Positions 15,726-25,023 of a stretch of 64,000 bases of DNA are shown here, piece by piece. This stretch comes from Sporomusaceae bacterium (GTDB lineage: Bacteria > Bacillota > Negativicutes > UBA1444). The notes beneath the pieces were generated by a model. The model did not search any database, was not told where the DNA came from, and saw only the letters and a list, made by a program, of their open reading frames with translations. The number at the start of each line of letters is the position of its first letter. Position 1 is the stretch's first letter. The position numbers were made by a program, and so were the translations under genes. The DNA is taken from the NCBI GenBank assembly GCA_018434355.1, contig JAHDPL010000007.1:62001-126000 (forward strand). Reading direction: 5' to 3'.

Positions 15726-16943
15726 ATGCGTATTGGCGTATTTACAATGACAGTAGTCGCTTTATTGTTGCTGCTGGCGTCTCTCAACGGCTATTGGCTC
15801 AGTCGTCTGTTGCGCACAGAACGCCGTCGCGGTTTCCGGTGGGTATATGCCTTGTTAACCGTGACAAGCGCCGCCGCATATCTGGGAATCCGGGTCGCCG
15901 GTCAGTTTGACGGAGCCAGTGCGTTCTCCCTATTATTTTATTTCGGACCGTTCTGGACAGTATTGCAGTTGCTGTTACTGTTGGCCTGGCCGGTTTCAAA
16001 ACTATTGACCATGATACTGCGGCGTTGGAGCACGCTGGATCATCCAACCGACAAAACGCCAACTTCGCTTGGAAAAGAAACGGACCAACCGTTGTTGACC
16101 CGTCGGGCGTTTTTGTCGTATGCCGCGATGGCGCCGCCGATCGCCATGACCGGGATCAATACGCTGGGGCTGGTCGATGCAGAGGTCAGCGTAGTATTGC
16201 GCCGGATGGAGTTTGCTTACGCCGGTCTGCCGCCCCAATTGGATGGCCTGAAAATCGCCCATATGACCGATGTTCATATCGGGCCCTATATATCGGAACG
16301 TGATATCGGCAAGATGACCGCCTTGTTGCGGCAGGCAGAGCCAGATTTGCTCGCGATTACAGGCGATCTGGTCGATGACGTCAAAAAACTGCCGGCTGCG
16401 CTGGCTGTGATGAAACCGATGATTGCTGACTTGCCGCTCGGCACCTGGTTTTGCATGGGAAATCACGAGCATCTGCGCGGCGCAGCGCCTATCCGCAACA
16501 TTTTGCAGCAATATGGCATCAACATACTGGATAATCAACACCGCCAGCTAGCCTTTAACGGCAGCAAGTTTTTTGTTGCCGGAGTCGATTACCCGATGAA
16601 TGTCGATGCAGCGGCCCGACGCAGCATGGCCGAAAAATATCTCGATGCGGCCTGCGCCCCGATTGCAGCGGATGAATTCACGTTGCTGCTGGCGCATCAT
16701 CCCGATTTTTTGCCAGGCGCTTTCCGGCGGCAGGTTGACTTGACGCTGGCAGGGCATACGCATGGCGGGCAAGTCGGTTGGGGCGGGCGCTCGATGTTCG
16801 ATTTTCTTTACCCATACATGCGCGGCGTTTACCAGCAGCGGCAGAGTTTTGGTTTCGTCAGTAGCGGCGCTGGTCATTGGCTGCCCTTCCGGCTGAATTG
16901 TCCGCCGGAAGTCAGTTTGATTACATTGAAACGGAACACTTGA
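15726..16943 (+). CDS. Membrane-anchored metallophosphoesterase (YkuE/YaeI-like)
   Basis: The 405-residue protein has three or four N-terminal membrane spans (residues 1-105) and then a calcineurin-like phosphoesterase domain. Metal ligands are visible as MTDVHIG, ITGDLVDD, GNHEHLRG, LLAHHPD and GHTHGGQV, in the canonical order. The active site is probably extracytoplasmic. Substrates of this subfamily are not settled; lipid or cell-wall phosphates have been proposed. The TTGACA box of the next promoter overlaps its stop codon. Confidence 0.9.
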   Translation: MRIGVFTMTVVALLLLLASLNGYWLSRLLRTERRRGFRWVYALLTVTSAAAYLGIRVAGQFDGASAFSLLFYFGPFWTVLQLLLLLAWPVSKLLTMILRRWSTLDHPTDKTPTSLGKETDQPLLTRRAFLSYAAMAPPIAMTGINTLGLVDAEVSVVLRRMEFAYAGLPPQLDGLKIAHMTDVHIGPYISERDIGKMTALLRQAEPDLLAITGDLVDDVKKLPAALAVMKPMIADLPLGTWFCMGNHEHLRGAAPIRNILQQYGINILDNQHRQLAFNGSKFFVAGVDYPMNVDAAARRSMAEKYLDAACAPIAADEFTLLLAHHPDFLPGAFRRQVDLTLAGHTHGGQVGWGGRSMFDFLYPYMRGVYQQRQSFGFVSSGAGHWLPFRLNCPPEVSLITLKRNT

Positions 16944-16969
16944 CAATACGTTCAAGTTTTCACTATAAT
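16940..16969 (+). promoter_or_regulatory. Sigma-A promoter for riboswitch-controlled binding protein
   Basis: TTGACA (16940-16945) and TATAAT (16964-16969) are both perfect consensus, with an 18-base spacer. The -35 box overlaps the upstream stop codon. Transcription would start near 16976, giving a leader of about 308 bases. Confidence 0.85.
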
Positions 16970-17065
16970 CAATAGCGTTGGATCTCTACCGACCCGAACT
17001 GAATACAGTCAGTCCATGTGAAGTTTGCGGAACAGTAGGCGTATTGCCGAAACGGAACCGTAAAT

Positions 17066-17165
17066 GAATGGAACTCTGGAGAGCCCCTGCCGAATGAGCA
17101 GGGCGCCGAAGGGGCAAACCGGTCGTTTGACCGGTGAAACTCTCAGGCAAAAGGACAGAGCAGAA
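17066..17165 (+). ncRNA. Glycine riboswitch aptamer (single, tandem type-2-like)
   Basis: The leader shows the conserved glycine-aptamer core: ACTCTGGAGAG, GCGCCGAAGGGGCAA, then AACTCTCAGGCAAAAGGACAGAG, with CTCTG/CAGAG closing P1. It resembles the second aptamer of the tandem switch at 40676. The 90 transcribed bases upstream do not show a standard first aptamer, though a degenerate one cannot be excluded. It lies between a consensus promoter and an intrinsic terminator, so it probably controls transcription of the binding protein at 17284. Confidence 0.93.
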
Positions 17166-17202
17166 GGTATGGCTTTTCTTGCCATGCTATTGTTTTGTCG
17201 CC

Positions 17203-17237
17203 AGAGTCAGATCATTTGATTTGACTCTTTTTATTTT
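17203..17237 (+). terminator. Riboswitch expression-platform terminator
   Basis: AGAGTCA pairs with TGACTCT, extended by ATC/GAT, and is followed by TTTTATTTT. It lies 40 bases after the aptamer and before the coding region, as expected for a glycine on-switch. A second small hairpin, ATGGC/GCCAT, lies at about 17168-17185 and may take part in switching. Confidence 0.75.
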
Positions 17238-17283
17238 GGGTTGTTGAGTGGCCGACAAAAGGGAAGAGAGAGGGGATTTTACG

Positions 17284-18450
17284 ATGAACAGAAAAGGAAT
17301 GATTCTGGCGGTAGTTATGGTTATGCTATTGATGGGGGCGGTATTGTCAGGCTGCGGCAAAAGCGCCGATACCAATACTGTGAAAATTGGACTACTGAAC
17401 GAAATGACCGGCGGCAATGCAACGTTTGGCACCTCTTCAGCCAATGGCGCAAAAATGGCGTTTAAAGAAGCTAATGCCAAAGGTGGCGTATTGGGAAAAC
17501 AAATTGTTGCCGTAATCGCCGATAATAAAAGCGAACCATCGGAAGCTGCCAATGCAATGACCAAACTGGCGATGCAAGATGGCGTGGTCGCAGTAACCGG
17601 CGGTTTTGCCAGTTCCAACGCGATTGCCGCTTCCAGTGTGGCGGAGTCGGCCAAAGTTCCGTTCCTGGTGGTTGGCGCGACCAATCCGAAAGTGACGGTG
17701 GACGACAAGACGAAAAAAGTGAAGGACTATACGTTCCGGGTTTGCTTTATCGACCCGTTTCAGGGAACAGTCGGCGCAAACTTTGTCCTGAACACGCTGA
17801 AACTGAAAAAGGCTGCGATCATGGTCGACAGCAGCAGCGATTACAGCAAGGGCTTGGCTGCCTTCTTCCGTGAAGCTTTTGTCAAAGGCGGCGGTGCGAT
17901 CGTTGCTGAGGAAGCTTATCTGCAGAAAGACCAGGACTTCAAATCGGTGCTGACCAAACTTAAATCGATGAATGCCGAAGTGCTTTACGTACCCGGTTAT
18001 TATGAAGAAGTAGGCAAGATCGTCAAGCAGGCCAGAGAAATGGGAATCAATGCGCCGGTAGTCGGCGGCGACGGATGGGATTCGCCCAAACTGGTTGAGA
18101 TTGGCGGCGCGGCATCACTGAACAATACCTATTTTACCAACCATTATTCGGTGGAGGACAATAGTCCGGCATCGAAGGCGTTTGTCGACGCTTACAAAAA
18201 GGAATATGGCCAGACGCCGGATGCACTTGCAGTATTGGGTTATGATGCGGCCAATCTGTTGATTGATGCAATCAAACGGGCAAACAGCCTCGACAAGGCC
18301 AAGATACAGGCAGCCTTGGCAGCCACCAAAGCGTTTCCGGCGATTACCGGCGCCACCACGCTGAACGCCACGCATGATGCAGTAAAAAGTGCTGTTATCA
18401 TCGAGATGAAAGACGGAAAACAGATTTATAAAGCAACAGTCAAGCCATAA
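17284..18450 (+). CDS. Amino-acid-binding lipoprotein (LivK/Peripla_BP_6 family), orphan
   Basis: The ATG at 17284 behind GAGAGAGGGG gives 388 residues with a lipoprotein signal (MNRKGM, hydrophobic stretch, lipobox VLSGC). The mature protein is a branched-chain amino-acid-type ABC binding protein: VKIGLLNEMTGGNATFG at the start, VAVTGGFASSNAIAAS and AVLGYDAANLLIDAI later. No permease or ATPase genes follow; a terminator comes 43 bases after the stop. Control by a glycine riboswitch suggests that glycine or a glycine-related compound is the ligand. That is inference, since the family also binds other amino acids. Confidence 0.92.
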   Translation: MNRKGMILAVVMVMLLMGAVLSGCGKSADTNTVKIGLLNEMTGGNATFGTSSANGAKMAFKEANAKGGVLGKQIVAVIADNKSEPSEAANAMTKLAMQDGVVAVTGGFASSNAIAASSVAESAKVPFLVVGATNPKVTVDDKTKKVKDYTFRVCFIDPFQGTVGANFVLNTLKLKKAAIMVDSSSDYSKGLAAFFREAFVKGGGAIVAEEAYLQKDQDFKSVLTKLKSMNAEVLYVPGYYEEVGKIVKQAREMGINAPVVGGDGWDSPKLVEIGGAASLNNTYFTNHYSVEDNSPASKAFVDAYKKEYGQTPDALAVLGYDAANLLIDAIKRANSLDKAKIQAALAATKAFPAITGATTLNATHDAVKSAVIIEMKDGKQIYKATVKP

Positions 18451-18492
18451 GCAGTTTTTGACAAAAAACAGGAATAATATTAACAAATGGCG

Positions 18493-18530
18493 AAAAGAGA
18501 TGCAGGGGTATACCCTGTGTCTCTTTTTTT
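18493..18530 (+). terminator. Intrinsic terminator after binding-protein gene
   Basis: AAAGAGATGCAGGG pairs with CCCTGTGTCTCTTT around a GTATA-type loop, with a single T-T mismatch, and ends in seven or more T. Confidence 0.92.
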
Positions 18531-18560
18531 CCTTGTGCGTCCGCATGCAAGAAGGAGGCC

Positions 18561-20981
18561 ATGATGAAATCGACTTTTTTTATCGGCATCGTGAATAACA
18601 TCACATTGCTGCTTGTTTTGGGTTTCCTGTATTCCGTGAGCATTCGACGCTGGGACATTCGGACGTTCAAGGGACAGTGCGTGGCAGGACTGCTGTTCGG
18701 CCTGGTGGCGATGATCGGTATGGTTGTGCCGGTGAATTATTCTGACGGACTTATTTTCGACGGACGCACCATTTTGCTTGGCACGGTCGGTTTGTTCGGC
18801 GGCGGGCTGGCGGCGGCAGTTGCCGTTGTTATGACAGGCCTGCTAAGGATTTGGCAAGGCGGTGTCGGGTTGCCGATGGGCCTGGCAACCATTGTTTCTG
18901 CTGCGGCCATCGGAGTTATTTTTCACTATTTGCGGCCAAGATATGTTTGGCTGACCAATATGGGGCCGCTTTATGTTTTTGGATTATTGATTCACGTCAT
19001 GATGCTGTCTTGTACGGTTTTTTTGCCAGAGTCAATACGCTGGAAAGTGCTGGCGGATATTTCTCTGCCGGTATTGCTGGTGTATCCGATTGCTACCATG
19101 CTGTATGGTCGATTGATTGTCGAGCTGGAAGCGGGCAATGATGCTGCCGAGCAACTGCGAAACAGCCAACAGCTTTATCAGGCGCTGGCCGAGTCGTCGA
19201 CGGCAGGGATCGGACTACGCGATGAAACCGGGCGTTTTACTTATGTCAACAAGACAATGGCAACGATGCTGGAAGCGGTTGATCCCAATCAATTGCTCGG
19301 ACTATGTTATATTGATTTCGTTCATCCGGAAGACCGCGAAGAGAGTCTGCGCCGGATCCAGTCAAACCAACTCGGTACTGTCGCCAGCAGACGCGAGCAT
19401 CGTCTGGTGAGTCTGAACGGAAATGTTGTCTGGGTTGAATCAACCGGGGTGCCGATTCTTCGGAACGACAGAAAATACATTATGGGAGTGTTCCACGACT
19501 GCACCGCCCGTAGGCGAATGGAACAGACACTGCGGGAGAATGAAGAACGTTACCGGGCGGTGATGCAACAATCGAATGAATCGATTTTGCTTGTGGATAT
19601 AGAAACAAGAAGGATTTTGGAAGTCAATCCGCACTGTGTGGAGACGTTTGGCTATAGTGAAGCGGAATTGCTGACTATGACGACGTACGATCTGGTGGCG
19701 GATACGCGGGAAAACATCGATCGCCGTTCATATGAAATCAGTCATGGACATGGCGTCAACGAACAACTGATTCATATACGTTGCAAAAATGGAAAAATTC
19801 TTGATGTCGAGCGGTCGGCAACGGTTATCCAATATGGCGGCAAGCATGTATTTATGTTTGCAAACCGCGATATTTCGGCCGAACGCAAACTGCAGGCGTT
19901 GATACTGCGAGATGTCGCGATGGCGGCAGGCGTCCAGAAGGATTTGTTGCCGCGAGGATTTGACGACTTGCTGGTATCGGTGGATACGATTTATGAACCG
20001 CATCATCTGGTTAGTGGCGATTTCTATGACTTTGTCTGGAGCGAAGACCACAAGCGTCTTTCTGGGTTTATTCTGGATGTTTCCGGTCATGGGGTTTCCA
20101 GCGCCTTGCAATGTATTGCCGTCAGCACCTATTTCCGTGATATTCTGAACTCACCGATGAGCCTTGACGCCAGGTTGAAATGGGTTAATCGCCATGTTCT
20201 GCGTTATTTTACCCATGAGACATTTGCTGCCGCATTGGGGTTCGAGTTTGATTTCAGTCGCCGCACGCTGACGTTTGCCACTGCCGGGATTTACGGTTTT
20301 CTGACGTCGGCCCAGGCGTTGCCCCAGTTGGTGAAACGACCGGGATCGCTGCTGGGAATTTTGGATGATCCCGAATATACCGAATGGACTGTGCCGATAC
20401 AAGCCGGTGATACCTTTTACTTCATGAGCGACGGGCTGTTTGACGTCGTGTCGCGTGACGCGGAATTGCCGAGCGGCCAATATTCACAGACTCTCAGAAT
20501 GTTGCGTGATATTGCGGCAAGTCCGAGTCGGCGCGACGATTGTTCGGCGGTTTGCGTACGTATCAACGATCAACCGCGGTTTCCGGTGCGTCTCGAGTTT
20601 CATCGTTACGGCGAGTATAATCGAATTCGCAGCCGGATTCGCGATTTGTTGCAGAGTGTTTCACCCGAACATGCTCCCCGGATTGAAATCGCGATTGGCG
20701 AAGCGTTGGCGAACGCCTTGCGCGAATCGATGGATGTGCGGGTAAAATTAAGTTTGTGCGGGCGGCGATTGATGGTCCGTATCAGTGATGGCGGCGGCGG
20801 TTTTGACGGGAGGCAGCGGGTGGCTGCATTTCAGGCGGCTGACATGGAAACGGAATTTATGGATCGACTTTACTCGGAAGGCGGTCGCGGCATTTTAATC
20901 ATGTTGGCATGGATGGACGAGGTCATATACAATCGCAAGGGAAACGAAGTGTTGCTGGTGAAAGTGATCGAGTTAGCCTGA
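18561..20981 (+). CDS. 5TM-PAS-PAS-PP2C(SpoIIE)-HATPase signalling protein
   Basis: The 806-residue protein has an N-terminal five-span sensor domain (residues 1-190; YSDGLIFDGRTILLG fits the 5TM-LYT type) and two PAS domains (about 200-320 and 330-450). A SpoIIE/RsbU-type Ser phosphatase follows (about 455-680) with SGDFYDF, LDVSGHGVSS and MSDGLFDVV metal-binding motifs. The C-terminal RsbW-type HATPase (about 690-800) has N-box GEALANAL. It combines the phosphatase and anti-sigma kinase halves of a partner-switching module. A STAS antagonist partner is not adjacent. It overlaps the next, similar gene by TGATG. Confidence 0.9.
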   Translation: MMKSTFFIGIVNNITLLLVLGFLYSVSIRRWDIRTFKGQCVAGLLFGLVAMIGMVVPVNYSDGLIFDGRTILLGTVGLFGGGLAAAVAVVMTGLLRIWQGGVGLPMGLATIVSAAAIGVIFHYLRPRYVWLTNMGPLYVFGLLIHVMMLSCTVFLPESIRWKVLADISLPVLLVYPIATMLYGRLIVELEAGNDAAEQLRNSQQLYQALAESSTAGIGLRDETGRFTYVNKTMATMLEAVDPNQLLGLCYIDFVHPEDREESLRRIQSNQLGTVASRREHRLVSLNGNVVWVESTGVPILRNDRKYIMGVFHDCTARRRMEQTLRENEERYRAVMQQSNESILLVDIETRRILEVNPHCVETFGYSEAELLTMTTYDLVADTRENIDRRSYEISHGHGVNEQLIHIRCKNGKILDVERSATVIQYGGKHVFMFANRDISAERKLQALILRDVAMAAGVQKDLLPRGFDDLLVSVDTIYEPHHLVSGDFYDFVWSEDHKRLSGFILDVSGHGVSSALQCIAVSTYFRDILNSPMSLDARLKWVNRHVLRYFTHETFAAALGFEFDFSRRTLTFATAGIYGFLTSAQALPQLVKRPGSLLGILDDPEYTEWTVPIQAGDTFYFMSDGLFDVVSRDAELPSGQYSQTLRMLRDIAASPSRRDDCSAVCVRINDQPRFPVRLEFHRYGEYNRIRSRIRDLLQSVSPEHAPRIEIAIGEALANALRESMDVRVKLSLCGRRLMVRISDGGGGFDGRQRVAAFQAADMETEFMDRLYSEGGRGILIMLAWMDEVIYNRKGNEVLLVKVIELA

Positions 20982-23431
20982 TGGCAACGAACGGGGATGG
21001 TGATCAAGTGTTAAGCGACACCCCTGATCCTAAATTCGCAGTTCAACAGGGAACTCCGTTTGTCCGTTCGTTGCTGAACGCTATCCCCATGCCAATCTTC
21101 TACAAAGACAGACTTGGGCGGTATCTCGGCGTAAATCAGGCATTTGAGCGGTTTTATGGAAAAACCGACCAGGAAATGGTCGGTAAAACGGTGTTCGATG
21201 TGGCGCCTCCGGAATTTGCTGAGATATACCATGCAAAAGACCAGGAGTTCTTTATTAATCCCGGTCTGCAAATCTATGAGGCGAATTTAAAAAATGTCCA
21301 AGGCGTGCTGCATGATGTGGTTTTCCACAAAGTGCCGTTTTATGCGGATGATGGCATAGTAGCCGGAATGATCGGTGTGATCGTCGATATTACCGAACAG
21401 AAACGACTGGAACGTGAAGCACAGCGGCGCGGCGAAGTTCAGGCCGTATTGCGGGAGATTTCCGAGACAACGGTGTCGCCTCTGGAAATGCAAGAAATTT
21501 ATGTTTTGGTGCATCGGTTGATTTCCAGGGTTTTACCGGCGGAAAACTTTTATATTTCGATGCTTGATGAAGAGCTGTCGTTGGTCAGGTTCCCCTACTG
21601 TGTCGGCAAGGCAAGTGTTTTGCCGACCGAACGACCGACCGGAAATGGACTGACCGAATACATCGCCCGTACTGGTCGGGCTGTTCATTTGACCCCGCTG
21701 GAAATTGAGCAACTGCAAATGGAAGGGCAACTTGATCCGGAACAGTCGCCGCCGATGGAATGGCTGGGGGCGCCGCTTGTTGACCTGAATGGGAAAATAT
21801 TCGGGCTGGTTGTTGTTTATCAGATGGAGCAAATTGGTCGCTTTGCTTCGGAGGACCTGGAAGTCTTAATAATCATTGCGGCACAGTTTTCCCTGGCAAT
21901 GCAGCGGAGAAAAGCCGCTGAAGAACTGTTCGAAAGCGAAGCGCGCTATCGGGCGCTGGTCCATCAGGCACCAGAGGCACTGTTGCTCTGCGATCCCCAT
22001 ACTGGCGAGATTGTTGAAGCCAATGCCCGGTTTACTGAACAGTTTGGCTATGATATCGGGCGGGATGGTCCGCTAAATGCGTATAATCTGTTGGAAGCGC
22101 CTAGGACTGAGATTCGTGAAACCATGGACGCGGCGATAAAAACCGGAATTGTGCCGGTGCAACGGCGGTTGGCCCGGCATCGAAATGGATCGCTGGTCCA
22201 TCTGGAGCGTTCGGCGTCTTTGGTGCGCTATGGTAAACGACAATTACTGCTGGTGACGATACGGGATGTATCCGAAGAGGTCCGGAGGGAGCAGTCCTTT
22301 ATTCGCGAAGCGCAACTGGCTTCCCGGGTTCAATCGGCATTGCTGCAAAATCCGGCAAAGTCGCCCTGGCTCGAGGTTGTGACGATCTATCAACCACAGG
22401 GATTTGTCGGCGGCGATTTGTATTTTCTGGATTGGCGATATAACGGGTCATTATTGCGGGGATTTTTGATGGATACCGCCGGACATGGGCTGGGAACGGC
22501 GTTGCATACTTCGGCATTGCATCTGTTGCTCAGGGAAATCAACGAACAGGATTTACCGTTGTCTGAACAAGTCGCCTGGCTCAATCGTCGCGCCAGCCAG
22601 TATTTTGATGAAGCCTCGTTTGCGGCGGCACTAGTTTTTGAAATCGATCTGACGCTACGTAAACTGCGGTGGGTATGCGCCGGGATTCCCGATATCAGGG
22701 TTGCAACAGCCGATGTCCGGGGGATCATTGCCCGTTCGGGAATGTATCTGGGAATAAGACCCGAGGAGATTTTTGAGGTTCACGAATTGGCGCTGCGGAA
22801 AGGTGATTCATTTTACTTCCTGACAGACGGACTGACGGATCGGATCGGTTTGCAGACCGATTTACCGTTTGATCGGTTTAACGCGATGGTAAAATATATC
22901 GAGACATTGGCCAGATCACCGGAACGTCGCGATGATGCGACGGCGATTTGCATTAAAGTAAAAGCTTTGCCGGAACGAACTGACCCCGGGAATGCTTGGC
23001 CGCGAGTCATGGATTTCAATGGATACGGCGACTACCAGCGTTTTCGCAGCGAAATAAGCTGTATTGTCGCTGCCGAAACCGGGACGAATCATTCGATACA
23101 GGAAGTGGCTGTCAATGAGGCGTTGGCGAATGCATTGGAGTGCCGAGACGGGATTGCTCGTCAGCACAGGGTAAGATTGCGCTTTCATCGAATTGGCCGC
23201 TGGTTTATCGTACGGGTCAGGACGACGCGGATGGGGTTTGCCGGAAATGCGATGCTTCGCCGGTTACGGGCAACCCCTGACAAGTATTTTTCTTTTGGCG
23301 AGGATGTAGGGATGGGGCGTGGCCTGCCAATCATGCTGTCAACCGCTGACCGCATGGTTTACAATGATGAAGGAACGGAGTTGCTACTTGGCTGGAAGCT
23401 AGGGGAAACAAAGATTGCAAAAGGGGAGTAA
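20981..23431 (+). CDS. PAS-GAF-PAS-PP2C(SpoIIE)-HATPase signalling protein
   Basis: The ATG at 20981 shares bases with the upstream stop; the 816-residue protein is cytoplasmic. The order is PAS (about 25-140; AIPMPIFYKDRLGRYLGVN), GAF (about 160-310), PAS (about 320-430), SpoIIE-type phosphatase (about 455-665; GGDLYFLD, MDTAGHGLGTAL, LTDGLTDR) and HATPase (about 690-816; N-box NEALANAL, then GRGLPIM). It is a soluble relative of the upstream protein; the C-terminal halves align, so the pair probably arose by duplication. Both might act on the same STAS target. Confidence 0.9.
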   Translation: MATNGDGDQVLSDTPDPKFAVQQGTPFVRSLLNAIPMPIFYKDRLGRYLGVNQAFERFYGKTDQEMVGKTVFDVAPPEFAEIYHAKDQEFFINPGLQIYEANLKNVQGVLHDVVFHKVPFYADDGIVAGMIGVIVDITEQKRLEREAQRRGEVQAVLREISETTVSPLEMQEIYVLVHRLISRVLPAENFYISMLDEELSLVRFPYCVGKASVLPTERPTGNGLTEYIARTGRAVHLTPLEIEQLQMEGQLDPEQSPPMEWLGAPLVDLNGKIFGLVVVYQMEQIGRFASEDLEVLIIIAAQFSLAMQRRKAAEELFESEARYRALVHQAPEALLLCDPHTGEIVEANARFTEQFGYDIGRDGPLNAYNLLEAPRTEIRETMDAAIKTGIVPVQRRLARHRNGSLVHLERSASLVRYGKRQLLLVTIRDVSEEVRREQSFIREAQLASRVQSALLQNPAKSPWLEVVTIYQPQGFVGGDLYFLDWRYNGSLLRGFLMDTAGHGLGTALHTSALHLLLREINEQDLPLSEQVAWLNRRASQYFDEASFAAALVFEIDLTLRKLRWVCAGIPDIRVATADVRGIIARSGMYLGIRPEEIFEVHELALRKGDSFYFLTDGLTDRIGLQTDLPFDRFNAMVKYIETLARSPERRDDATAICIKVKALPERTDPGNAWPRVMDFNGYGDYQRFRSEISCIVAAETGTNHSIQEVAVNEALANALECRDGIARQHRVRLRFHRIGRWFIVRVRTTRMGFAGNAMLRRLRATPDKYFSFGEDVGMGRGLPIMLSTADRMVYNDEGTELLLGWKLGETKIAKGE

Positions 23432-23434
23432 AGT

Positions 23435-24484
23435 TTGCTGCTTTATTATATTTCCGGGTTCGGTTTTGGGCATCTGACAAGGTCGTTGGCGGTATTGGAA
23501 GCGCTGTTGGAGCTGAAGCCCGATTTGCGACTGGTGTTGCGTTGCCATCCCGGACAGTTTGGCTTTGCCGGCGAGTATCTGAGCCGGTATAACGCCCGAG
23601 TCGAATTGACGCCCTTTGTATCACAGTTTCAAATCGCATTTGACGAAGCAAACTGGTGTATTGATAATGTGCTGACGCGCCAGGCGGTACTGCGATGGGT
23701 GGCAGAACTGCCGCAAAGCGCAGTGACTGAACTGGCGCGGCTTCCTGCCGGGATTCGGGCTGTGGTTTCGGATATCGTGCCGGAAGCGTTTGCTGTGGCA
23801 AAACAGGCGGGCCTGCCGGGAATCGGTGTTTCCAACTATACTTGGTATGAAGTGGCCGCGGGATTTTGCGCCATCAACGAGATCGAACCCTTGCGGACAA
23901 TGTATGAACAGGCTGACTTGCTGCTGAACTATGAACTGTCGACAGGAGATGCGATCCCAATCCGATCGAGGATTCCGGTAGGACTGATTTGCCGGCCGTT
24001 CAACGACAGGCGCATAGCCGAAATTCGCAACCGTTACAAACAGCCGGAACGGCCATTGGTTTTTCTCAGCGTTGGTGGAGTGTTGAGTCTTGAAAGAATC
24101 GGTTTATGCGGAGATTTTGACTATTTATATACGCGAGGAATCAATCCACCGGCAGGGATCATTGCGCACTCGATACCGCCGGAAGCCGCGGATACGCATA
24201 ATTATCTCGCGGCTTGCGATGCTGTGATTACAAAATGCGGCTGGTCAACGGTTGCAGAAGCGTTGTTGGCTCACAAACCTCTGTTTGTCGTAAAATCGGC
24301 AAATGGCTGGGCGGAGGAAATGGCGATTCTATCGCGGTTGCGTGACTGGCGCGCTGCGACGGAAATCGACGCCGACCAACTGCCGGATATTAAATGCCAG
24401 GCAATTGTTCCGCAGCAACATCGGTTTGCGAATCATGTCAACGCGGTAGCGACGAGTATCTTGCAACATAGTGGTCTTGGCTGA
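23435..24484 (+). CDS. GT-B glycosyltransferase-like protein
   Basis: The 349-residue protein starts at a TTG with GGGGAG upstream. An N-terminal nucleotide-sugar-enzyme-like motif, YYISGFGFGHLTRSLAVLEAL, resembles MurG/GT28 and the N-terminal domain of L-arabinokinase-type proteins. The C-terminal part has FLSVGG, then DAVITKCGWSTVAEALLAHKPLFVV, the GT-B donor-binding region. Donor and acceptor are unknown. It follows the second PP2C-HATPase gene after three bases, so it may be regulated with it, but a functional link is not evident. Confidence 0.75.
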   Translation: MLLYYISGFGFGHLTRSLAVLEALLELKPDLRLVLRCHPGQFGFAGEYLSRYNARVELTPFVSQFQIAFDEANWCIDNVLTRQAVLRWVAELPQSAVTELARLPAGIRAVVSDIVPEAFAVAKQAGLPGIGVSNYTWYEVAAGFCAINEIEPLRTMYEQADLLLNYELSTGDAIPIRSRIPVGLICRPFNDRRIAEIRNRYKQPERPLVFLSVGGVLSLERIGLCGDFDYLYTRGINPPAGIIAHSIPPEAADTHNYLAACDAVITKCGWSTVAEALLAHKPLFVVKSANGWAEEMAILSRLRDWRAATEIDADQLPDIKCQAIVPQQHRFANHVNAVATSILQHSGLG

Positions 24485-24531
24485 AACCGACAAATCCTCG
24501 ACGGCGAAAGAAAGGAAAGGTGGCGGAGCGA

Positions 24532-24999
24532 ATGGACAAATTCATCAAGATTGCCAATGAAGAAGCGTTGAATGGTGCACTGGCGAACGACGGCGGACCG
24601 TTCGGCGCTGTAATTACAAAGGATGGCGAAGTGATATCGCGTGGCCACAATGAAGTGCTGAAAACCAACGATCCGACCGCCCACGCGGAAATGGTGGCGA
24701 TCCGAAGAGCTGCGCAAGCCCTGGGCAGTTATGACTTGTCCGGCTGCGAGATTCACAGCTCCTGTGAACCGTGTCCGATGTGTTTGTCGGCAATTTATTG
24801 GTCCCGAATTTCGACGGTCTATTTCGGTTGCACCAAAGAGGATGCAGCGGCAATTGGTTTTGACGACAATGCGATTTATGAATACATCAAAAATCCTGCG
24901 CAGTTTCAGTCGGAGCTTCGGTTGGTCCCGACGGATCGGGAGGCTTGTCTGAAAACGTTTGAACAATGGTTGACCAAACAGGATAAAGTGATTTATTGA
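24532..24999 (+). CDS. guaD: Guanine deaminase (CDA-fold, GuaD type)
   Basis: The 155-residue protein is a cytidine-deaminase-fold enzyme. Zinc and catalytic motifs are TAHAEMVAIRRA (HAE) and SCEPCPMCLSAIYW (PCXXC). The GGPFGAVI and FDDNAIYEYI blocks resemble Bacillus GuaD, which converts guanine to xanthine. A tRNA adenosine deaminase is less likely because the GuaD C-terminal segment is present. The ATG at 24532 has AAAGGTGGCGGAG upstream; a GTG at 24520 in the same frame is an alternative start. Confidence 0.88.
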   Translation: MDKFIKIANEEALNGALANDGGPFGAVITKDGEVISRGHNEVLKTNDPTAHAEMVAIRRAAQALGSYDLSGCEIHSSCEPCPMCLSAIYWSRISTVYFGCTKEDAAAIGFDDNAIYEYIKNPAQFQSELRLVPTDREACLKTFEQWLTKQDKVIY

Positions 25000-25023
25000 A
25001 CGAAAGTTGAAACGGGGGCGAGG

